A program made the translations under genes and the position numbers. From Bacillota bacterium (lineage in GTDB: Bacteria; Bacillota; Clostridia; Oscillospirales; Oscillospiraceae), in the NCBI GenBank assembly GCA_023402075.1, contig JAEXCS010000008.1, forward strand, positions 8,567-72,566: a stretch of DNA of 64,000 nucleotides. Reading direction: 5' to 3'. Every line of letters begins with the position of its first letter. The stretch's first letter is position 1. Shown one piece after another: positions 58,884-64,000 of the stretch. Under the pieces are notes generated by a model. The model ran no database searches, was not told the origin of the DNA, and saw only the letters and a program-made list of their open reading frames with translations.

Positions 58884-60824
58884 ATGAAATCACTCAGCAT
58901 AGATATCGAGACTTTTTCAAGCGTAAACCTTGCTAAGTCGGGCGTGTACCGCTACGTCGAAGCGCGGGATTTTGAAGTGCTGCTTTTCGGCTACAGCGTA
59001 GACGGCGGCGAAGTGCAGGTTGTCGATCTCGCTTGCGGTGAGACGATACCGGCGGATATTCTGGGCGCACTTACGGATGAAGCCGTGACGAAATGGGCGT
59101 TCAACGCCAGCTTTGAGCGGGTGTGTCTATCGCGGCATATCGGCTTGCCGACCGGCGAGTACCTCAACCCGGCTTCGTGGCGCTGCTCGATGGTATGGGC
59201 GGCGACGATGGGCTTACCGCTTTCTCTTGAAGGTGTCGGCTTGGTGCTCAAGCTGGATAAACAGAAGCTCACCGAGGGCAAAGACCTCATCAAGTTCTTC
59301 TGTCAGCCCTGCACTCCGACAAAAGTCAACGGTCAGCGCACACGCAATTACCCGTATCACGCGCCGGATAAGTGGTCGGCGTTTAAGAAATACAACGTCC
59401 GCGATGTAGAAACGGAAATGTCCATTCAGGCAAAGCTTGCCAAGTACCCTGTGCCGGATGCCGTCTGGGACGAATATCACCTCGACCAAGAGATTAACGA
59501 CCTAGGCGTGGCGCTGGATATGACGCTGGTGCAGGAGGCTATCGCTATCGACGGTCGCTCTCGTTCGGAATTGACCGCCGCAATGAAGAAGCTGACCGCG
59601 CTTGACAATCCCAATTCCGTACAGCAAATGAAGCAATGGCTCGCAGATAACGGCATGGAGACCGATACGCTCGGTAAGAAAGCCGTGGTGGAGCTTTTGA
59701 AAGCAGCGCCGCCGGAGCTTGCCGATGTGCTTGCCCTCCGACAGCAGCTCGCAAAATCCTCGGTAAAAAAATATCAGGCGATGGAGAACGCGGCCTGCGC
59801 CGACGGTCGTGCCCGTGGAATGTTTCAATTCTATGGTGCCAACCGCACCGGGCGCTGGGCAGGTCGGCTTATCCAGATGCAAAACCTGCCGCAAAACCAT
59901 CTGGGGGACTTGGCTGAAGCCCGCTCTCTCGTGCGCTGCGGCGACTTCGATGCTCTTGAAATGCTCTACGAGGATGTGCCAGACACGCTTTCACAGCTTA
60001 TACGCACAGCGTTTGTGCCGAGAGCCGGTGCGAAATTCATCGTTTCGGACTTCAGCGCCATCGAAGCCCGCGTGATCGCATGGCTTGCCGGTGAGCAGTG
60101 GCGACAGGATGTTTTCGCCAAAGGTGGCGACATCTACTGTGCTTCGGCGTCGCAGATGTTTAAGGTGCCTGTCGAGAAATACGGTATCAACGGTCATCTC
60201 CGGCAAAAAGGCAAGATTGCAGAATTGGCGCTTGGCTACGGCGGCAGCGTCGGGGCGCTCAAGGCAATGGGCGCAATCGACATGGGCTTGACCGAGGATG
60301 AACTACCTCCTTTGGTAGACGCTTGGCGGCAGTCCAATCCCCACATCGTGAGATTCTGGTGGGACGTGGACAAAGCCGCAATGGAGGCAGTCCGCTACAA
60401 GCACACTAATTCGACGCACGGGGTTACCTTCTCCTGTCAGAGCGGGATGCTTTTCATCACGCTTCCGTCTGGCAGACGACTCGCCTATGTAAAGCCCCGC
60501 ATCGGAGAAAACAAGTTCGGCGGGAGCTGCATTACCTATGAGGGCGTCGGTGGTACAAAAAAGTGGGAACGGCTGGATTCCTACGGTCCGAAATTCGTGG
60601 AGAACATCGTTCAGGCGACCGCCCGCGACATTCTGATGTACTCCATGCAGACGCTCCGCTGCTGTTCCATTGTCATGCACATCCACGACGAGCTGGTCAT
60701 TGAAGCTGATCCGCATATGTCGCTTGCCGCAGTCTGTGAGCAAATGGGCAGAACGCCGCCATGGGCGAAAGGACTCCAGCTTCGCGCTGATGGCTATGAA
60801 ACAGATTTTTACAAGAAAGATTGA
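58884..60824 (+). CDS. phage DNA polymerase, family A
   Basis: A 646-residue Pol I-type replicase. The N-terminal 3'-5' exonuclease-like domain begins 'LSIDIETFSSVNL' (DIET motif). The polymerase domain has motif A 'SDFSAIEARVIAWLAGE', motif B around 'RQKGKIAELALGYGG' and motif C 'MHIHDELVIE'. It lacks the 5' nuclease of bacterial PolA and is shorter, as in Firmicutes siphophages. The start at 58884 follows AAAGGACGG; a GTG two codons earlier overlaps the RBS. It is followed after 10 bp by the DUF4406-like gene. Confidence 0.95.
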   Translation: MKSLSIDIETFSSVNLAKSGVYRYVEARDFEVLLFGYSVDGGEVQVVDLACGETIPADILGALTDEAVTKWAFNASFERVCLSRHIGLPTGEYLNPASWRCSMVWAATMGLPLSLEGVGLVLKLDKQKLTEGKDLIKFFCQPCTPTKVNGQRTRNYPYHAPDKWSAFKKYNVRDVETEMSIQAKLAKYPVPDAVWDEYHLDQEINDLGVALDMTLVQEAIAIDGRSRSELTAAMKKLTALDNPNSVQQMKQWLADNGMETDTLGKKAVVELLKAAPPELADVLALRQQLAKSSVKKYQAMENAACADGRARGMFQFYGANRTGRWAGRLIQMQNLPQNHLGDLAEARSLVRCGDFDALEMLYEDVPDTLSQLIRTAFVPRAGAKFIVSDFSAIEARVIAWLAGEQWRQDVFAKGGDIYCASASQMFKVPVEKYGINGHLRQKGKIAELALGYGGSVGALKAMGAIDMGLTEDELPPLVDAWRQSNPHIVRFWWDVDKAAMEAVRYKHTNSTHGVTFSCQSGMLFITLPSGRRLAYVKPRIGENKFGGSCITYEGVGGTKKWERLDSYGPKFVENIVQATARDILMYSMQTLRCCSIVMHIHDELVIEADPHMSLAAVCEQMGRTPPWAKGLQLRADGYETDFYKKD

Positions 60825-60834
60825 GGTAAAGCTG

Positions 60835-61260
60835 ATGAGTATAAACAAATTCAACAGAGAGGGCTATTACGACCCTACTGCTTACGAAGCTATGACCATT
60901 GTAGAAAAGGAAGAACGCGCACTGCGGGCTTTTCGGCCTATCATCTACATCTGCTCTCCATTTTCAGGAGATGTGGACGGTAATGTCGCGGCAGCACAAC
61001 ACTACAGCAGATTTGCAGTGGACAAGGGCTACATACCCGTTGCGCCACATCTGTTGTTTCCGCAGTTTCTCGATGACAACGATCCGAATGAGCGCCAACT
61101 CGGACTGTTCTTCGGAAATGCCCTGATGAGTAAATGCGCCGAGGTCTGGGTGTTCGGCAGCACCATCTCAGCCGGTATGGAGGCTGAAATCAAGCGAGCC
61201 AAGTGGAAGGATTACCGCTTGCGCTACTTTACTGAAGACTGCGAGGAGGTGCAGAAATAA
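60835..61260 (+). CDS. DUF4406/DUF7768-like protein
   Basis: A 141-residue protein with the nucleoside 2-deoxyribosyltransferase-like layout: 'IIYICSPFSGDVDGNVAAAQHYSRFAVDKGYIPVAPHLLFPQFL' and 'CAEVWVFGSTISAGMEAEIKRAKWKDYRLRYF'. In phages this family sits with replication genes and may act in nucleotide metabolism, but no activity has been shown to my knowledge. GAGGTAAAG precedes the start. The stop overlaps the primase start by one base (TAATG). Confidence 0.85.
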   Translation: MSINKFNREGYYDPTAYEAMTIVEKEERALRAFRPIIYICSPFSGDVDGNVAAAQHYSRFAVDKGYIPVAPHLLFPQFLDDNDPNERQLGLFFGNALMSKCAEVWVFGSTISAGMEAEIKRAKWKDYRLRYFTEDCEEVQK

Positions 61261-63533
61261 TGTTCACCATATATCACTCGGAATTTATCGGCAATCCCGG
61301 CAACTGCTCCTATCCGCACAAAGCGGAAATAACCGATGCAGCAGCGCTTGCTGCTGCAGTCAGTCGGGACTATGTATGCGCCGAGTACAAAAACAACTAC
61401 CGCAGTGGCGACAACTTCATCGGAAGCGACTGCCTGCCGGTGGACTGCGATAACGACCACTCCGAAAATCCCGACGAATGGATGCAGCCCACTGATGTGG
61501 AGGCCGCATTTCCCGGCGTAGCGTTTGCCGTTCATTACAGTCGGTCGCATATGCGTGAGAAGAACGGGAAACCCGCTCGCCCCAAGTTCCATGTCCTGTT
61601 TCCCATAGACCGCATAACCGACGCCTCCTGCTACAGCGATATGAAGAAGCTGGTCAATGCCATCTTCCCATATTTCGACACGAGGGCGCTGGACGCTGCT
61701 CGGTTTTTCTTCGGTACCAGTTCGCCGCAGGTGGAGCTCCACGAGGGACGCATAAATCTGACGGAGTTCTTGGAGGGCGACGATTTCGATTCAAATATGG
61801 CTGGTGGGTATCATGCGAGTCAGGTCATCTCCGAAGGCAGCCGTAATGCCACGCTCTCCCGTTTTGCGGGTCGCGTCATCAAAAAATATGGCGACAGCGA
61901 TGAAGCATATCAGGCATTCATGGAAGAAGCCGAGAAATGCGATCCGCCGCTCCCTGACTTCGAGCTTTCGACCATCTGGCATAGCGCACAGCGATTTTAT
62001 GCAAAGGTGCAGCAGCAGGACGGCTATGTGCCGCCGGAAGCGTATAACGACCCGGTTTCCTATAAGCCCGGAGATTACTCCGATGTTGGACAAGCCGAGG
62101 TGCTGGCGAAGCACTTCTCCGGCGAGTTGCGCTATTCGCCCGCGACGCACTTCATCCGCTACAACGAGCACTACTGGCAGGAAAGTGAGCCCGGTGCACA
62201 GGCCGTCGCGCATGAACTGACCCGCCGCCAGTTGGAGGAAGCCACGAAGGAGTTGCTCTCAGCAATGAAACTGCTGACGGAAAACGACGGGCAGACGATT
62301 CTCGAAGGCGCGTCCAAGAGTAAAGCCGAAAGTCTGATGAACGATGCGCAGCTTGAGGCATACAGGGCCTTGCTTGCGGCAAAAGCATATCAGACTTTCG
62401 TCGTCCGACGCCGCGACTCCAAAAACATCACTGCAACGCTAAAGGAGTCGCACCCCATGCTTGAAATCTCGCCCCGCGACCTTGATGCGGATTGTTTCCT
62501 ACTGTGTACGCCCGCTGCTACTTACGATCTTCGGAAAGGTATGGACGGCGCGAGAGAGCATTCGCCGGAAGATTTCATTACGAAAATGACCTCGGTGTCA
62601 CCCAGCAGCAAGGGCGCACATCTCTGGCAGGACAGCTTGGCGCTCATCTTCTGTGGTAATCAGGAGCTTATCGACTATGTGCAGATGATCTGTGGACTGG
62701 CCGCTATCGGCAAAGTCTACGTGGAAGCCCTGATCATCGCTTACGGCGGCGGTCGCAATGGTAAATCCACATTCTGGAACGCCATCTCACGGGTGCTCGG
62801 ACTCTACAGCGGCAACATCTCCGCAGACACGCTGACGGTCGGCTGCCGTCGAAACATCAAGCCGGAAATGGCAGAGGTCAAGGGCAAGCGCCTGCTCATC
62901 GCTGCCGAGATGCAAGAAGGTGCTCGGTTCAACGATTCCACCGTGAAGCAGCTCTGTTCCACCGATGATGTGTTCGCAGAGAAAAAGTATAAAGACCCGT
63001 TCAGCTTCACGCCTTGCCATACGCTGGTACTCTACACCAACCATCTCCCGAAGGTCAGCGCCTCCGACGACGGTATCTGGCGCAGGCTGATTGTTATACC
63101 CTTCGATGCCAAGATTGAGGGCAACAGCGACATCAAGAACTACGGCGAGTACCTTTACCAAAACGCCGGGGAAAGCATTCTGGCGTGGGTCATTGAGGGT
63201 GCCAAGAAGGTCATTGCGCTTGACTACAAAATCCCCGTGCCGGAATGTGTGCAGAAAGCTATCGCGGAGTACCGGGCGCAAAATGACTGGTTTGCCCATT
63301 TCCTTGAGGACAAATGCGAGCTTGACGCCAGCTTCCGAGAGAGCTCCAGTGTGCTTTATCAGGCATATCGGAATTACTGCATCGATACCAACGAGTATAT
63401 CCGCAGTACGACGGACTTCTATTCTGCGCTGGAGGCTGCTGGGTATAGCCGTATCAAAGTGAAAAACAAGCGCTTCTTTGCGGGTCTCAGGCTGAAAACA
63501 GATGACGGAGATTTCGAGGAATTTCTGGACTAA
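61260..63533 (+). CDS. P4-type phage/plasmid primase-helicase
   Basis: A 757-residue replication protein. The N-terminal about 200 residues carry a primase-polymerase-like region ('GSDCLPVDCDNDHSEN' acidic site, 'HVLFPIDRIT'). The middle has a D5-N domain and the C-terminal SF3 helicase has Walker A 'GGRNGKSTFWNAI' and 'GKRLLIAAEMQEG', with sensor 'TLVLYTNHLPKV'. These proteins open and prime the origin. It overlaps the previous gene and is followed by a large inverted-repeat structure that may be origin-related. Confidence 0.92.
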   Translation: MFTIYHSEFIGNPGNCSYPHKAEITDAAALAAAVSRDYVCAEYKNNYRSGDNFIGSDCLPVDCDNDHSENPDEWMQPTDVEAAFPGVAFAVHYSRSHMREKNGKPARPKFHVLFPIDRITDASCYSDMKKLVNAIFPYFDTRALDAARFFFGTSSPQVELHEGRINLTEFLEGDDFDSNMAGGYHASQVISEGSRNATLSRFAGRVIKKYGDSDEAYQAFMEEAEKCDPPLPDFELSTIWHSAQRFYAKVQQQDGYVPPEAYNDPVSYKPGDYSDVGQAEVLAKHFSGELRYSPATHFIRYNEHYWQESEPGAQAVAHELTRRQLEEATKELLSAMKLLTENDGQTILEGASKSKAESLMNDAQLEAYRALLAAKAYQTFVVRRRDSKNITATLKESHPMLEISPRDLDADCFLLCTPAATYDLRKGMDGAREHSPEDFITKMTSVSPSSKGAHLWQDSLALIFCGNQELIDYVQMICGLAAIGKVYVEALIIAYGGGRNGKSTFWNAISRVLGLYSGNISADTLTVGCRRNIKPEMAEVKGKRLLIAAEMQEGARFNDSTVKQLCSTDDVFAEKKYKDPFSFTPCHTLVLYTNHLPKVSASDDGIWRRLIVIPFDAKIEGNSDIKNYGEYLYQNAGESILAWVIEGAKKVIALDYKIPVPECVQKAIAEYRAQNDWFAHFLEDKCELDASFRESSSVLYQAYRNYCIDTNEYIRSTTDFYSALEAAGYSRIKVKNKRFFAGLRLKTDDGDFEEFLD

Positions 63534-63541
63534 AGGGACTA

Positions 63542-63639
63542 TGGGGTAACCTCGATAAAGGTCATATACAAAAAGTCTCTTAGGGACAAAAAAAGCCCTA
63601 AGAAAAGTTTTAGATATGACGTGCATCGAGGTTACCCCA
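63542..63639 (+). other. three-tier inverted repeat downstream of the primase
   Basis: Nested, centred on the same axis: 15-bp outer arms (63542-63556 with 63625-63639, core GGTAACCTCGAT), 7-bp middle arms (63561-63567 with 63614-63620) and a 7-bp inner hairpin (63579-63585 with 63596-63602). There is no U-tract. It could be an RNA element, a cruciform, or a replication origin or protein-binding site. Confidence 0.75.
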
Positions 63640-63670
63640 CCTTCAAAAATCTCTGATGGAGTGAACGAAT

Positions 63671-63955
63671 ATGAGAGAAAAAACAATAGAGAAAAAGCTG
63701 GTACAGGCGGTCAAAACGTCTGGCGGCATCGCGCCGAAGTTCGTGTCTCCCGGTTTCGATGGGATGCCTGACCGCATCGTGCTTTTACCGGGCGGTCACA
63801 TTGGCTTCGTGGAGGTTAAGGCTCCCGGAGAAAAGCCGCGTCCGTTGCAGCTATCAAGGCATGGACTGCTTCGGCGGCTCGGCTTTAAGGTGTATGTCCT
63901 TGATGATGAACAGCAGATTGGAGGGATCATCAATGCAATCAAAAGTGATATGTGA
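63671..63955 (+). CDS. VRR-NUC domain nuclease
   Basis: A 94-residue stand-alone VRR-NUC (PD-(D/E)xK) nuclease common in phage replication modules, usually next to a SNF2/DEAD helicase. The catalytic residues are visible in 'GMPDRIVLLPGGHIGFVEVKAPG' (Asp of MPD, then E-x-K), with the Gln of 'LQLSRH'. It probably acts as a structure-specific nuclease on branched DNA. The next gene starts inside its 3' end. Confidence 0.92.
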   Translation: MREKTIEKKLVQAVKTSGGIAPKFVSPGFDGMPDRIVLLPGGHIGFVEVKAPGEKPRPLQLSRHGLLRRLGFKVYVLDDEQQIGGIINAIKSDM

Positions 63956-64000
63956 CTGGTGCGGAAAAGAAATAGTAAATCGTGACAGACACGGGCAACG
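63933..64000 (+). CDS. partial gene at the window end (Cys-rich N-terminus)
   Basis: ATG at 63933 with GGAGGGATC upstream opens MQSKVICDWCGKEIVNRDRHGQ and is cut by the window end. CDWC with a later His suggests a small zinc-binding phage protein. It overlaps the VRR-NUC end by 23 bp. Confidence 0.6.
   Translation, partial: MQSKVICDWCGKEIVNRDRHGQ

Larger units (their letters stand above)
55770..64000 (+). mobile_element. prophage-like early/replication module (right part outside window)
   Basis: The order sigma-like, small proteins, DUF2800, DUF2815, family A polymerase, DUF4406/DUF7768-like, P4-type primase-helicase, VRR-NUC is the standard early region of Firmicutes siphophages and related integrative elements. 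All genes are rightward with overlaps. No integrase, terminase or capsid gene is inside the window, so the ends and whether the defence island belongs to it are open. Confidence 0.8.

Noticed and set aside
1..64000. tRNA or rRNA genes as integration site for the prophage-like element
   Set aside because: No tRNA cloverleaf or rRNA sequence was recognised by eye. A covariance-model scan would be needed to exclude it fully.

Overview
The window looks like the chromosome of a high-GC, Gram-positive, anaerobic Clostridia member. An Oscillospiraceae-type gut bacterium (Flavonifractor, Intestinimonas or Lawsonibacter style) is my inference from gene order, a thiolase, a bacteriohemerythrin and a SpoIIQ-like M23 protein. 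No rRNA, tRNA or CRISPR array was recognised.

1-25.5 kb is core chromosome. It begins with a bacteriohemerythrin, a small DUF6176-like protein and an orphan gene. A YfcC transporter/M20 amidohydrolase pair follows, then an ECF S component divergent from a MocR/PdxR-type regulator that lacks the PLP lysine. Next are acetyl-CoA acetyltransferase and a leftward housekeeping operon (short GlmU, prs, pth, mfd, lepB, a foldase-position lipoprotein). The rightward genes are trmL, pgk, tpiA, gpmI and an M23 peptidase. MATE, prfB without a programmed frameshift, and a small XRE regulator with clear operators complete this part.

25.9-39.3 kb is a cell-surface glycoprotein locus. One protein carries about 23 Thr-rich 13-residue repeats. 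Three smaller proteins share its C-terminal domain type. Around them lie two TPR glycosyltransferases, one long glycosyltransferase/methyltransferase-like protein, and a CDP-3,6-dideoxyhexose pathway (rfbF-rfbG-rfbH, an SDR and an RmlC-type epimerase). I infer that the repeats are scaffolds decorated with an ascarylose-like sugar.

39.7-55.7 kb is an AT-richer defence island that reads as one rightward transcription unit, from a good sigma-A promoter near 39.76 kb to a terminator at 55.7 kb. It encodes a degenerate methyltransferase fused to a specificity domain, an unknown protein, an ADP-ribosylglycohydrolase fused to HsdM, a second HsdM, HsdS, a tyrosine recombinase, a Cys-rich protein, a second half-HsdS cassette, a PUA/EVE-like protein, a NUDIX protein with an altered box, HsdR, and an ImmA/IrrE-HTH protein. 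This is the best candidate for an undescribed system: an expanded type I restriction system with ADP-ribose-type chemistry and a swappable specificity cassette.

55.7-64 kb is the early/replication module of a prophage or related element: a structured leader RNA, a sigma-like protein, small proteins, a DUF2800 nuclease, DUF2815, family A DNA polymerase, a DUF4406/DUF7768-like protein, a P4-type primase-helicase and VRR-NUC. A further gene is cut by the window end. Intergenic hairpins sharing GAGGTTAC recur here. No integrase or structural phage gene is inside the window, so element boundaries are unknown.
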